The notes under the pieces: generated by a model
What the model was told of the DNA's origin: nothing
The model's input: the letters and a program-made list of their open reading frames with translations, nothing else
Databases searched by the model: none
Program-made: the position numbers and the translations under genes
From: Salinibacillus kushneri
GTDB taxonomy: Bacteria; Bacillota; Bacilli; Bacillales; Alkalibacillaceae
Assembly (NCBI RefSeq): GCF_900111405.1
Contig: NZ_FOHJ01000003.1
Location: forward strand, 310,001 to 374,000
Length of the DNA stretch: 64,000 bases
Direction: 5' to 3'
Shown here: positions 46,060 through 55,675 of the stretch, piece by piece
How positions within the stretch are numbered: position 1 is the stretch's first letter
Layout of the letters: the number at the start of each line of letters is the position of its first letter

Positions 46060-47160
46060 ATGATTCGTACAGAAGAAATGCTGTTAAATGTCGGACCACA
46101 GCATCCTAGTACCCACGGAGTATTTCGGCTTGTTGTCAAAGTTGATGGGGAAATCATTAAGGAAGCTACACCAGTCATAGGCTATTTACATAGGGGGACG
46201 GAAAAATTAGCTGAGGACCTGCAATATACGCAAATTATTCCGTACACAGATCGCATGGATTACCTTTCCGCTATGACCAACAATTATGTCATTTGTCACG
46301 CAGTTGAGACCCTTATGGATTTAGAAGTTCCTGAACGTGCGGAATATTTGCGTATCATCGCAATGGAGCTTGGTCGCATTGCAAGCCATCTTGTCTGGTA
46401 TGGTACGTACTTAATGGACATTGGAACGACGAGTCCATTTTTATATGCATTTCGCGAGAGGGAAATGATTATAAATTTATTAAATGAGTTATGTGGTGCC
46501 CGTCTAACCTTTAACTATATGCGAATTGGCGGAGTGAAGTGGGATGCTCCAGAGGGATGGATTGATAAAGTAAGAGAATTTATACCGTATATGAGGGAAC
46601 AACTCGATGGGTACCATGAATTCGTTACAGGGAATGAGATTTTTTTGAATCGGGTAAAAGGTGTCGGTCAATATACGCAGGAGGAGGCGATTCAATATTC
46701 ATTAAGTGGAGCCAATCTCCGGTGTACAGGTATTGCTTATGATTTGCGTAAAGCTGAGCCCTATTCCATATATCATCGTTTCGAGTTTGATATCCCTGTG
46801 GGAGAAACGGGAGATGCCTGGGCCCGCTATCAATGTCGAATGGCTGAAATGGCTGAATCACTTAAGATATTGGAACAAGCTGTAGAGCAGTTTCCCGAGG
46901 ATGGAAAAATCATGGGTAAGGTGCCAAGGATTATTAAACCTCCAAAGGGCGAAGTTTATGTTCGAATTGAATCTCCCCGTGGAGAAATTGGCTGTTACAT
47001 TGCGAGTGAAGGGAAGAAAACCCCGTATCGGTTAAAGTTTCGCAGGCCTTCCTTCTATAATCTGCAAATCCTTCCCAAATTATTGGAAGGGGAAAATATG
47101 GCTAACTTAATCGCTATTTTAGGCGGTGTTGATATCGTGCTGGGGGAGGTGGATGGATAA
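46060..47160 (+). CDS. nuoD: NADH-quinone oxidoreductase subunit D
   Basis: This 366-residue 49-kDa-type subunit lines the quinone pocket with NuoB. The quinone-site His is in GPQHPSTHGVFRL near residue 20 and the Tyr in YTDRMDYLSAMTNN near residue 68. The C-terminal ESPRGEIGCYI and LRFRRP-like block are typical. It overlaps nuoH by one base. Confidence 0.96.
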   Translation: MIRTEEMLLNVGPQHPSTHGVFRLVVKVDGEIIKEATPVIGYLHRGTEKLAEDLQYTQIIPYTDRMDYLSAMTNNYVICHAVETLMDLEVPERAEYLRIIAMELGRIASHLVWYGTYLMDIGTTSPFLYAFREREMIINLLNELCGARLTFNYMRIGGVKWDAPEGWIDKVREFIPYMREQLDGYHEFVTGNEIFLNRVKGVGQYTQEEAIQYSLSGANLRCTGIAYDLRKAEPYSIYHRFEFDIPVGETGDAWARYQCRMAEMAESLKILEQAVEQFPEDGKIMGKVPRIIKPPKGEVYVRIESPRGEIGCYIASEGKKTPYRLKFRRPSFYNLQILPKLLEGENMANLIAILGGVDIVLGEVDG

Positions 47161-48167
47161 TGGAATGGGTTAGTGGGTTATTGGCGTCAGAGCCATCAAG
47201 CTCAAATTTTTTCACTTACATATTTATTTCCCTTCCCTTACTGTCTGTTGTGCTGGGGTTTGTAACCTATGCAATACTGGCAGAGAGAAAGGTATTAGGA
47301 TATATCCAATTACGTTATGGCCCTAATCGTACTGGGGGAAAATTTGGGCTTTTACAAACAGTAGCTGATGTTTTGAAGCTGTTAATTAAGGAGGACACAC
47401 GACCCAAACAGGCAGATCGTCCGTTGTTTTGGCTTGCGCCCATTATAGCTTTTGTCCCTTCGTTTATGGTGCTTTCTGCTATACCGTTTACGGAGTCCGT
47501 TGTGTTCGCTAATTTTGGTGTTGGTCTTCTGTACTTTATAGCTGTCTCAGGTTTAACAACAATTGGGATTTTAACAGCAGGGTGGGCCTCAAATAACAAG
47601 TATGCCTTAATGGGAGGCATGCGGTCAGCAGCTCAAATGATTTCCTATGAAATTCCGCTTCTGATGTCATTAGTGGGGGTTGTTTTGTTTTCGGGCAGTA
47701 TGAATTTAATCGAAATTGTAGAACAGCAGCAATATGTTCCTTATATATTGGTACAGCCCATTGGATTTATTATCTTTGTCATAGCTGCAACCGCTGAACT
47801 TAACCGTATTCCATTTGACTTACCTGAAGCAGAGTCTGAATTAATTGCCGGCTATCACGTAGAATATTCAGGCTTTCGTTTTGCTTTTTTCATGTTAGCT
47901 GAATATGTCTACTTATTTGCTATGTCAGCACTTATAACGGTTCTATTTTTAGGTGGCTGGCAGCCGATTCCCGGACTTGGTTTTATCCCTGATTTCGTCT
48001 GGTTTGCTATTAAATTCAGTATCGTTGTATACATGTTTATGTGGATTCGCGCAACCTGGCCACGTCTAAGAGCGGATCAGCTGATGGAATTTGGCTGGAA
48101 GATTCTTTTGCCAGCTGCAATGGCTAATATCTTTCTGTCGGCTATAGTTAAGGAGTTGTTTTTTTAA
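47160..48167 (+). CDS. nuoH: NADH-quinone oxidoreductase subunit H
   Basis: The 335-residue membrane subunit with about eight helices forms the floor of the quinone chamber. Signature blocks are ERKVLGYIQLRYGPNRTGG in the first loop and NRIPFDLPEAESELIAGYHVEYSG in the fifth loop, both rich in charged residues of the proton path. GGGGGAGGTGG precedes the ATG inside nuoD. Its stop codon TAA is formed partly from the left inverted repeat of the element that follows. Confidence 0.95.
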   Translation: MEWVSGLLASEPSSSNFFTYIFISLPLLSVVLGFVTYAILAERKVLGYIQLRYGPNRTGGKFGLLQTVADVLKLLIKEDTRPKQADRPLFWLAPIIAFVPSFMVLSAIPFTESVVFANFGVGLLYFIAVSGLTTIGILTAGWASNNKYALMGGMRSAAQMISYEIPLLMSLVGVVLFSGSMNLIEIVEQQQYVPYILVQPIGFIIFVIAATAELNRIPFDLPEAESELIAGYHVEYSGFRFAFFMLAEYVYLFAMSALITVLFLGGWQPIPGLGFIPDFVWFAIKFSIVVYMFMWIRATWPRLRADQLMEFGWKILLPAAMANIFLSAIVKELFF

Positions 48168-48359
48168 GGCTGTTTTTCATAGATTGTTACTCTATCTACC
48201 GCAGTTGAAAGTCACTTCGCTTTCCGGGAGACCGATGAGCCTCCGCGCTTGCACTATGGGGTCTCATCCAGGCGCACTTTTTCTGCAGGAGTCTGCATTT
48301 CAACTGCTAATCAATTTCATCAATACTTCATAAAATAAAAAAATCTTTTTAACAGCCTT
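48166..48359 (+). repeat. Small element with terminal inverted repeats (family B), inside the nuo operon
   Basis: AAGGCTGTT (48166-48174) and AACAGCCTT (48351-48359) are perfect 9-bp terminal inverted repeats bounding 194 bp. The core has CTTCGCTTTCCGGGAGACC, GGGGTCTCATCCAGG and CTGCAGGAGTCTGC, which belong to a repeat type widespread in Bacillaceae intergenic regions. The core sequences can pair (GAGACC with GGTCTC). There is no transposase. Fragments are seen at 5293, 14254 and 60162. Confidence 0.65.
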
Positions 48360-48409
48360 CAAAATATAGTTTTTGCCAGCCATAACCTCTATTTTAAGGT
48401 GGTGTAAAA

Positions 48410-48823
48410 ATGAAGGGTTTAGCAAAGGGCTTAGCTTATACCATACGTAACATGTCTAAAGAAAATGTGAGTTATTCTTATCCAGATGAACCCATGCCGA
48501 TGCCAGACCGTTTTCGGGGAATTCAAAAGTTTTATCCGGAAAAATGTATTGTGTGTAACCAGTGTGTCAATATTTGCCCGACTGATTGCATTCAGTTAAC
48601 AGGGAAAAAACATCCGGATCCGAATCGTAAAGGAAAAATCATTGAAACGTATGATATTAATTTTGAAATCTGTATTCTTTGTGATCTTTGTACGGAGGTA
48701 TGTCCTACTGAAGCGATTGTGATGACCAATAATTTTGAGCTTGCGGATTATTCCAGGGATGAACATTTCAAAGATCTCAGGTGGTTAGATGAGAATGATA
48801 CCCATATTCGAGAGGAGAATTAA
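48410..48823 (+). CDS. nuoI: NADH-quinone oxidoreductase subunit I
   Basis: This 137-residue ferredoxin-like subunit carries two [4Fe-4S] clusters in CIVCNQCVNICPTDC (near residue 45) and CILCDLCTEVCPTEA (near residue 88). It carries electrons toward NuoB. Since nuoEFG are absent, NuoI is the likely surface for an electron donor such as ferredoxin (inference). AAGGTGGTG precedes the ATG. A 242-bp gap with the family B element separates it from nuoH. Confidence 0.95.
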   Translation: MKGLAKGLAYTIRNMSKENVSYSYPDEPMPMPDRFRGIQKFYPEKCIVCNQCVNICPTDCIQLTGKKHPDPNRKGKIIETYDINFEICILCDLCTEVCPTEAIVMTNNFELADYSRDEHFKDLRWLDENDTHIREEN

Positions 48824-48825
48824 CC

Positions 48826-49332
48826 ATGAATGGGGAACTGCTCGCCTTTTTAATTCTTTCAGGTGCAGCCATCCTTGGTGGAATCCTCATGATAAACCTG
48901 AAAAAAGTGGTGCATATGCTATTATCTGTTGTGCTAACCTTTGTTAGTTTAGCAGGAATCTATATTTTACTATCTGCTGAATTTGTCGCTGTCGTTCAAA
49001 TTCTCATCTATTCTGGCGCGATTACGATCATCCTTGCTTTTGGCATTATGTTAACCAATCATAAAGCCCAGGAGGAAAGATCCTCGAACCGACTGAGAGC
49101 CATTTTAGTTGGGGTTGGCGTAATCATCTTTTTCTTTACCACCTATGCAGGTATAAAAAACCTTTATTTCGGAACTGGAGCTGATTCACTACATATAGAC
49201 AACACGCAAAAAATCGGAGAAAGCATATTTAGTCATTACGTAATACCTTTTGAGCTGGTCTCGATAGTGCTTTTGGTGGCCTTAATGGGGGCAGTCGTAC
49301 TAACCAGACAAAGGGAGGAGGATGATGAATGA
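48826..49332 (+). CDS. nuoJ: NADH-quinone oxidoreductase subunit J
   Basis: The 168-residue membrane subunit has five helices. The conserved third-helix segment [21 protein letters not shown]-type motif is present near residues 52-72; this helix carries the pi-bulge that gates coupling. GAGGAG lies upstream of the ATG. Its end overlaps nuoK by 4 bp. Confidence 0.94.
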   Translation: MNGELLAFLILSGAAILGGILMINLKKVVHMLLSVVLTFVSLAGIYILLSAEFVAVVQILIYSGAITIILAFGIMLTNHKAQEERSSNRLRAILVGVGVIIFFFTTYAGIKNLYFGTGADSLHIDNTQKIGESIFSHYVIPFELVSIVLLVALMGAVVLTRQREEDDE

Positions 49333-49643
49333 GTACACTGCCACTACAGCCCTTTCTCATTCTTGCGCTAATTTTGTTTTGTATGGGTCTTTTTGGAGCG
49401 TTAACAAAGCGAAACACCATTATCGTTTTAGTTTGTATTGAACTGATGCTAAACGCTGTGAACTTAAATTTGGTGGCATTTAGTAAATACGGGGCACAGC
49501 CTGATATTACGGGTCAAGTTTTCTCACTATTTTCTATTACCATTGCTGCTGCTGAAGTTGCAGTTGGAATGGCGATATTAATTGCCTGGTATCGCAATAA
49601 GAACAGTGTCAATATTGATGAAGTGGATGAATTGAAAGACTGA
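49329..49643 (+). CDS. nuoK: NADH-quinone oxidoreductase subunit K
   Basis: The 104-residue membrane subunit has three helices. The buried glutamates of the proton path are in [12 protein letters not shown] and [22 protein letters not shown] lies just upstream in nuoJ. Stop at 49643 is followed by 47 bp before nuoL. Confidence 0.95.
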   Translation: MSTLPLQPFLILALILFCMGLFGALTKRNTIIVLVCIELMLNAVNLNLVAFSKYGAQPDITGQVFSLFSITIAAAEVAVGMAILIAWYRNKNSVNIDEVDELKD

Positions 49644-49690
49644 TTGATAGGTTAAGACACTCTTAATCTAGAAGGAAGGGATTTGGAAAA

Positions 49691-51553
49691 ATGATTGAGT
49701 TCGTATGGCTAATCCCAACATTACCTTTGCTGACCTTTATACTACTGACAATCCTTAGGGATAAAGTAAATCAAACAGGTAGTTATATGGCTATATGCTT
49801 AACAGGAATGGCGTTTATCCTTTCTGTTCTTGTATTTATTCAGCTTATTGATGCAGGAACAGCTGTACAAGAGTGGGAATGGATTACCATTGGTTCCATT
49901 CAGATTTCGTTTGGAACATTACTTAATCCTTTAAATGGTCTTATGCTAATTTTAGTTGCCTTTATCAGTTTACTTATACATATTTACTCACTGGGCTACA
50001 TGGAAAGAGATCAGCGGATGACGACTTTTTTTGCTTATTTAAGTTTATTTACAGCTGCAATGCTGGGTCTTGTCATATCTCCTAATTTACTACAGTTTTA
50101 TGTGTTCTGGGAGCTTGTAGGGCTCGGTTCATTTCTATTAATTGGTTTTTATTACTATAAAAATAGCGCCAAAAACGCAGCCCAAAAGGCGTTTATTATG
50201 ACTCGAGTAGGGGATATGGGACTTTTAATCGGATTAATTCTCCTCTTTTGGCAAACTGGAAGTCTGCAATTTGAAGCGATTTTCTCCGCTATAACTGGCG
50301 GGGACGTGGAAGGGAGCATGCTTACCCTGATAGCGATTCTTATTTTTATCGGAGCCATTGGAAAATCAGGTCAATTCCCATTACATACGTGGCTTCCTGA
50401 TGCAATGGAAGGGCCAACGCCGGTCTCTGCTTTAATTCACGCAGCCACGATGGTAGCAGCAGGTGTTTATCTCGTCGCGGTGATGTACCCGCTTTATATG
50501 GCAAGTACAACAGCCCTCATGGTCGTCACAGTAGTGGGAGGCTTTACAGCTATTTATGCTGCATCGATTGGCCTTGTACAAAATGATATTAAACAAGTAT
50601 TAGCCTACTCAACGATTTCCCAGCTTGGCTTTATGATGCTTGCTATGGGAACGCTTGGCTATACGGCAGGTGTTTTTCATTTATTTACACATGCATTCTT
50701 TAAAGCCCTTTTATTTCTAGCTGCAGGAGTAGTCATTCATGCTATTCATACCCAAAATATTAAGCAAATGGGAGGCCTTCATCAGCGGTTAAAGTTAACG
50801 AGTATTACCTTTGCTATTGGTGCCTTAGCCATTAGCGGTTTTCCGCTCTTTTCCGGCTTTTTCAGTAAAGAAGAAATTTTATCTGCTGTATGGGCTGATG
50901 GTCAGTATGGATTGTGGCTTGTAGCGTTAGTTGCGGCTTTTTTAACTTCGCTGTACATGTTCCGCTTGTACTTTCTTGTCTTTCATGGCGAAAGTAAACA
51001 GCGTTTAGATCAGATTGGATTGGTTCCTAAAACAATGAAAATTCCTATGAGTATTTTAGCGGTATTTTCTATCTTTTCCGGTTTTTTCAATACAAGCTGG
51101 TTTGGCTCATATTTAGGAGATTGGCTGATAGGTGACAATCAAATGTTGACGAATACACATCATGGAAGCTCCATTGGAGTGATGCTTATCGCTTCCATCA
51201 TTTCCATTGGGGGAATCATCCTTGCCTACATGATTTATGTAAAGAAATCCTTTGATCAGACCTCGCTACAATCATCCTTTTCAGGCACCTACAAGCTATT
51301 GGCTAATAAATTTTTCATGGACGAATTTTATCATACATCCTTCGTCAAGGGTGCAAAAGGCGTAGGCAAAATATTCGTTTATGTAGAACGATACGGTGTT
51401 GGGTTCCTGCTAGCATTTATACGAGAAATGCTTACTACACTAAGTAAGTCAGGCTCAAAAACCCAAACCGGACAAACGCAGACTTATGCTGCGGTTGCGT
51501 TTTTAGGAATGGTTTTATTTACCGCTATCTACATTCTGAAGGGGGGATATTAA
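49691..51553 (+). CDS. nuoL: NADH-quinone oxidoreductase subunit L
   Basis: The 620-residue antiporter-like subunit has some 15-16 helices plus a long lateral C-terminal helix region. Key proton-path motifs are FWELVGLGSFLLIGFYY (Glu near 143), GKSGQFPLHTWLPDAMEGPTP (Lys near 223) and the HAFFKALLFLAAG block. AAGGAAGGGA precedes the ATG. It is 3 bp from nuoM. Confidence 0.95.
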   Translation: MIEFVWLIPTLPLLTFILLTILRDKVNQTGSYMAICLTGMAFILSVLVFIQLIDAGTAVQEWEWITIGSIQISFGTLLNPLNGLMLILVAFISLLIHIYSLGYMERDQRMTTFFAYLSLFTAAMLGLVISPNLLQFYVFWELVGLGSFLLIGFYYYKNSAKNAAQKAFIMTRVGDMGLLIGLILLFWQTGSLQFEAIFSAITGGDVEGSMLTLIAILIFIGAIGKSGQFPLHTWLPDAMEGPTPVSALIHAATMVAAGVYLVAVMYPLYMASTTALMVVTVVGGFTAIYAASIGLVQNDIKQVLAYSTISQLGFMMLAMGTLGYTAGVFHLFTHAFFKALLFLAAGVVIHAIHTQNIKQMGGLHQRLKLTSITFAIGALAISGFPLFSGFFSKEEILSAVWADGQYGLWLVALVAAFLTSLYMFRLYFLVFHGESKQRLDQIGLVPKTMKIPMSILAVFSIFSGFFNTSWFGSYLGDWLIGDNQMLTNTHHGSSIGVMLIASIISIGGIILAYMIYVKKSFDQTSLQSSFSGTYKLLANKFFMDEFYHTSFVKGAKGVGKIFVYVERYGVGFLLAFIREMLTTLSKSGSKTQTGQTQTYAAVAFLGMVLFTAIYILKGGY

Positions 51554-51556
51554 ACA

Positions 51557-53032
51557 ATGGGTACATTGTCATTACTCGTTTTTTCCCCTGCTATTGGAAT
51601 TCTTGCTTTATTAATGACGAGGAATTCAGATAACAATCAGCGGACTCATGTTTTGGCACTGCTCTCGAGCTTCATACCATTGCTCCTTTCTATATTCGTA
51701 TTTGCCCTTTTTCAAGGAGGGAATCAACTTGAAGAACGTGTTTCCTGGATTACATTTCAAGTAGCTGAACGAACGTTAACGCTAGATTATGAGCTGGCTG
51801 TAGATGGTTTTAGTGTTCTGTTAATTATATTAACTACAGTTGTTTCATTACTGGCTATTCTATCAGCCCGCTGGATGGTAAACAAAGACCTGAATCTCTT
51901 TTTTATCTTCATGCTCTTCTTAGAAATTGGAACTCTCGGGGTGTTTTCTGCCCATAATCTCATCCTTTTCTTCGTATTTTTCGAAATTACATTAATTCCA
52001 ATGTTTTTTTTAATCGGGAAATGGGGTGGAACTGACCGGGAGGAAGCAGCCTTTCGTTATATTATTTATAACGGTTTGGGCTCTATGCTGTTGTTATTGG
52101 CGATAGCTGTCATATTTATAAATGTCGGAAATACAAATTTTTCAGTAGTGGCCGACTTTTTTAGTGGTGGAGAACAAAAACGTTTTCAGGCAGGGATGGC
52201 CATTGCTTTACTACTTGCATTTGGTGTTAAACTCCCAATTTTCCCGCTCCATTCATGGATGGTGAAGGTCCACGTGCATGCCCCGCCTGCGCTCGTCATG
52301 ATTCACGCAGGTGTTTTATTAAAAATAGGGGCTTATGGGCTCATTAAATTCGGAGTTTTCTTTTTTCCGGAAGGCTTTGAGATCTTAGCACCTGTTATAG
52401 CCATACTAGGTTTGATCAATTTGTTATATGGCGCATTTTTAGCCTTTCGTCAAACGGAACTGCGAGCCGTTCTTGCTTATTCCAGTATATCCCATATGGG
52501 TCTAATCCTATTAGGGGTGGCGGCTCTCAATGAAGCGGGGATACAAGGAGCAATTTTCCAGGCTGTATCCCACGGTTTAATCTCAGCGTTATTCTTCTTA
52601 CTCGTTGGCATTTTGCTTGTACGAACACAAACGACACATTTAAAACGGTTAAGTGGTCTTGCTCGCTTAACACCACTATTAGCAGGGTATTTTCTGGTCG
52701 CGGCACTTGCTGGTTTAGGACTCCCCGGAATGAGCGGGTTTGTCAGTGAATTTACAGTCTTTCTCGGAATCTTTAAAACCATGCCTGTAATCGGAGCAAT
52801 TGGAACCTTAGGATTAATAATGACGGTAGTCTATTTCCTCAGAGCCATCCTGAATATGACATTCGGAAGCTATCGAAATACATTTGGTAATCTTAAGGAT
52901 TTACGAACAGAAGAAGTGATTTCAGCAACGATTTTACTCCTATGTATTATTGGAATAGGTATTTTTCCGAACTCGGTAGCTCTCACCATCCAGCAAACGC
53001 TTGAAACCATACTTGTAGGGATAGGGGGATAA
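51557..53032 (+). CDS. nuoM: NADH-quinone oxidoreductase subunit M
   Basis: The 491-residue antiporter-like subunit has about 14 helices. The family Glu is in FFEITLIPMFFLIGKWGG (near residue 142) and the Lys in GVKLPIFPLHSWMVKVHVHAPP (near residue 226). GGGGGG lies upstream in the nuoL end. Spacing of 3 bp on both sides shows tight operon structure. Confidence 0.95.
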   Translation: MGTLSLLVFSPAIGILALLMTRNSDNNQRTHVLALLSSFIPLLLSIFVFALFQGGNQLEERVSWITFQVAERTLTLDYELAVDGFSVLLIILTTVVSLLAILSARWMVNKDLNLFFIFMLFLEIGTLGVFSAHNLILFFVFFEITLIPMFFLIGKWGGTDREEAAFRYIIYNGLGSMLLLLAIAVIFINVGNTNFSVVADFFSGGEQKRFQAGMAIALLLAFGVKLPIFPLHSWMVKVHVHAPPALVMIHAGVLLKIGAYGLIKFGVFFFPEGFEILAPVIAILGLINLLYGAFLAFRQTELRAVLAYSSISHMGLILLGVAALNEAGIQGAIFQAVSHGLISALFFLLVGILLVRTQTTHLKRLSGLARLTPLLAGYFLVAALAGLGLPGMSGFVSEFTVFLGIFKTMPVIGAIGTLGLIMTVVYFLRAILNMTFGSYRNTFGNLKDLRTEEVISATILLLCIIGIGIFPNSVALTIQQTLETILVGIGG

Positions 53033-53035
53033 GTC

Positions 53036-54505
53036 ATGGATTTACAAACGTTACAAAGCTTTGAATGGGGAATCATGACACCAGAGTTCACCATTTTGAT
53101 TGCAGGCATTCTACTGTCCCTTTTGGATCTATTTGGAAGAGAAAGGTGGAAAAAATATTTACCTTGGCTTGCTGTTATTAGTATTGGCATAGCTATCCTC
53201 TTTTTAGGAAATCAAGCGGGCCATCAGGATGTTTCGATTCTTTATGACACGTATATATTTGATCCGTTTTCCTTTTACTTCAAATTCATCCTGTTGTTAG
53301 GTTCGTTTCTCATTTATCTTATGATTCTCTCACGAACAACCAATCATGAAATAGAAGACAGAGGGGAATATGTTTACTTATTACTTGCTGCGCTATTAGG
53401 AACGATGGTGATGGCTTCCAGTGGAGATATCATTACCCTATTTGTAGGGTTGGAGCTACTGTCTATATCCTCTTACATTATGGTTGGATTGCGAAAAAAC
53501 AACTTACATTCAAACGAGGGTGCGATGAAATATGTAATAAACGGAGGAATTGCGACAGCCTTTACGCTTTTCGGCATGAGTTATGTCTACGGGATATCTG
53601 GTTCGACCAAACTTGTCGACATTTCCCGGGAAATGTCTGGTTCACTCGGCAGTGGTGAACCTGTTGCTATCATAGGCTTTATCATTCTTTTTATCGGACT
53701 GGGATTCAAAATTTCCACCGTTCCCTTTCATATGTGGGCGCCGGATGTGTACCAGGGAGCAGCCACCCCTGTCAGCGCCTTTTTAAGTGTGATTTCCAAA
53801 GCAGCAGGTTTTATGATCATCATTCGACTATTTTGGGATATATTCCATTCCATTGGTGTAGCAGCGGAAAATGACGCGTTATTTGAAGCGATTTTTGGAT
53901 TTGTGGCGACAGTTTCCATCTTAACTATGGTTATTGGAAATATTGTGGCCCTTCGTCAACGAAACATGAAGAGACTCCTGGCTTATTCAAGTATTGGTCA
54001 TGCTGGATATATCCTGATCCCGCTTGTTTCCCTTACACCTATGTCTTTAGAAAATATTTGGTTTTATCTTTTAGCCTATGTTTTTATGACTATCGGTGCA
54101 TTCATGGTTATTTATATATTGGAACAGGCCAAAAAATCAGAGGATATTTCCATATTTTCAGGGTTATTTAAAGAATCTCCGCTTTTGGCTGTGGCTATGA
54201 CCATCTTTTTGGCCTCTTTGGCTGGAATACCAGGAACTGCTGGTTTTATTGGAAAGCTGAATATCTTGATAGGTGCTGTAATCGCTAACCCTGCTCAATA
54301 TCTGTTAGCAGGAATAATGGCTCTAATGACTGTGGTCTCTTATATTTATTACTTTAGTATTTTCGTCCAGATGTTTATTCGCGAGCCAGAAGAGGAACGA
54401 ATTACAAATATATCAGGGTTGCAATGGACGCCTTTAATCCTTTGTGTGCTTGGTACCATAGGGTTAGGAATCTTTCCGTTTATCGCTTTAAATTTCTTTT
54501 CCTGA
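53036..54505 (+). CDS. nuoN: NADH-quinone oxidoreductase subunit N
   Basis: The 489-residue antiporter-like subunit has about 14 helices. The helix-5 Glu is in FVGLELLSISSYIMVGL and the Lys in GLGFKISTVPFHMWAPDVYQGA. It closes the nuo operon. Nothing terminator-like was clearly seen in the 70 bp to the next gene, so read-through into ywzB is possible. Confidence 0.95.
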   Translation: MDLQTLQSFEWGIMTPEFTILIAGILLSLLDLFGRERWKKYLPWLAVISIGIAILFLGNQAGHQDVSILYDTYIFDPFSFYFKFILLLGSFLIYLMILSRTTNHEIEDRGEYVYLLLAALLGTMVMASSGDIITLFVGLELLSISSYIMVGLRKNNLHSNEGAMKYVINGGIATAFTLFGMSYVYGISGSTKLVDISREMSGSLGSGEPVAIIGFIILFIGLGFKISTVPFHMWAPDVYQGAATPVSAFLSVISKAAGFMIIIRLFWDIFHSIGVAAENDALFEAIFGFVATVSILTMVIGNIVALRQRNMKRLLAYSSIGHAGYILIPLVSLTPMSLENIWFYLLAYVFMTIGAFMVIYILEQAKKSEDISIFSGLFKESPLLAVAMTIFLASLAGIPGTAGFIGKLNILIGAVIANPAQYLLAGIMALMTVVSYIYYFSIFVQMFIREPEEERITNISGLQWTPLILCVLGTIGLGIFPFIALNFFS

Positions 54506-54575
54506 ACCAATAGAATTGACATCGGCCTCCTTTATGTTGCAAAGTAAATAGAGATGACTTAGGAGGGACGAAATC

Positions 54576-54806
54576 ATGGAATCAATCGGAATGACAGCTG
54601 TAATAGGTCTAGCTTCACATATTTTATTTTTTGTCCTTACATGGAAAGTGTTAGAGGGACTGCGTATTGAGCAGTTTTTCAAAAAGGGAAAAGTCGTGGA
54701 ATCCCGTATTCTTTTTATCCTTGTATGTATTACGATAGGGACAACAGCCAGTAATTTCTTTCTTGATATTTTATCCTGGGCGCAGGATTTAGTTTACTTA
54801 TTTTAA
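54576..54806 (+). CDS. ywzB: DUF1146 family small membrane protein (YwzB)
   Basis: The 76-residue protein has two membrane helices (about 8-25 and 44-64) with the conserved WKVLEGLRIEQFFKKGK linker. The family is found in Firmicutes next to the atp or murAA region; its function is unknown. TAGGAGGGA precedes the ATG. Confidence 0.87.
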   Translation: MESIGMTAVIGLASHILFFVLTWKVLEGLRIEQFFKKGKVVESRILFILVCITIGTTASNFFLDILSWAQDLVYLF

Positions 54807-54860
54807 TCATAGATAAGACGCTGAACATTTTATAACGAAATCATTTTCACGATGTTTAAA

Positions 54861-54906
54861 CCCTCTCTCAATTGCCCATAATGAAACTAAAAAGTACGGG
54901 AGAGGG
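54861..54906 (+). promoter_or_regulatory. Inverted repeat that can mask the ywmB ribosome site
   Basis: CCCTCTC (54861-54867) is the exact complement of GAGAGGG (54900-54906), which is the ribosome-binding sequence eight bases before the ywmB start. A 7-bp stem with a 32-nt loop would hide that site. Biological use is not shown. Confidence 0.35.
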
Positions 54907-54913
54907 ATTTCTT

Positions 54914-55642
54914 ATGTTAAAAAAAGCCATCCTAGCTATTAGTCTATTAATCTTCTTGTTTTATCTCCATGTAAACACGCCTAAAGCGGAGAACACATAT
55001 AATCTTCAGTCTTTAAATGACATTCATACATTTTTTCAGACTGAACAGCTTCATGTGTCAGAATGGCAAATCTTAATGCGCGATAAAGTGAATATAGATA
55101 TAAAAAACGTAGATGATATTCTGGACACGCAATTCCCCAATGCGTCAGTTACTCACCAAATAGAAGATGAACAAACCATTAAAATATTGATAAATAACCA
55201 TAATAAAATGACCGGCTTTAACGAACAGTTATCAATAGTGCGTCAGAAAAATTCATCAGAAGCGGAATTTAAATATATATTAAAGGGAGACAAGTGGAAT
55301 GAAGAAGTCGAAAAAGAGGTAAAAAATACATTATCTCAACAAGTTTTGCGATTATTCGACAAAAACCCTACTATTTTCACTTGTATGCGGGCACAAAGTA
55401 ATGATAATATAAAAAGTAATTATTTAGTAGATAGTTTTCAGGATTTTATGAAAATGGATAAGGTAAAAACAATAAATGAAGAAAATTTTGACACCGTATC
55501 AGGATATATTCACAATTGGACAGTAGAGGAAATACCTATATCACAGAAAGAAAAGATGAACGTACAGATAGCTGTACGTAATGGTTTGTCACATGGCGCA
55601 AATGTAATTATAGGAACGCCAATCCTTGTAACTGAATATTAA
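54914..55642 (+). CDS. ywmB: YwmB family exported protein
   Basis: The 242-residue protein has an N-terminal hydrophobic signal (about 5-21) and then a soluble extracellular domain of the YwmB (DUF1779, TATA-binding-protein-like fold) family. It is placed between ywzB and murAA as in B. subtilis. ATG 54914 is chosen because GGGAGAGGG lies just before it; an in-frame ATG at 54872 would precede that site. No catalytic residues are recognised and the function is unknown. Confidence 0.86.
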   Translation: MLKKAILAISLLIFLFYLHVNTPKAENTYNLQSLNDIHTFFQTEQLHVSEWQILMRDKVNIDIKNVDDILDTQFPNASVTHQIEDEQTIKILINNHNKMTGFNEQLSIVRQKNSSEAEFKYILKGDKWNEEVEKEVKNTLSQQVLRLFDKNPTIFTCMRAQSNDNIKSNYLVDSFQDFMKMDKVKTINEENFDTVSGYIHNWTVEEIPISQKEKMNVQIAVRNGLSHGANVIIGTPILVTEY

Positions 55643-55675
55643 TATAGTGAAAATGAGGACGCGGAGGGGAAAGTA

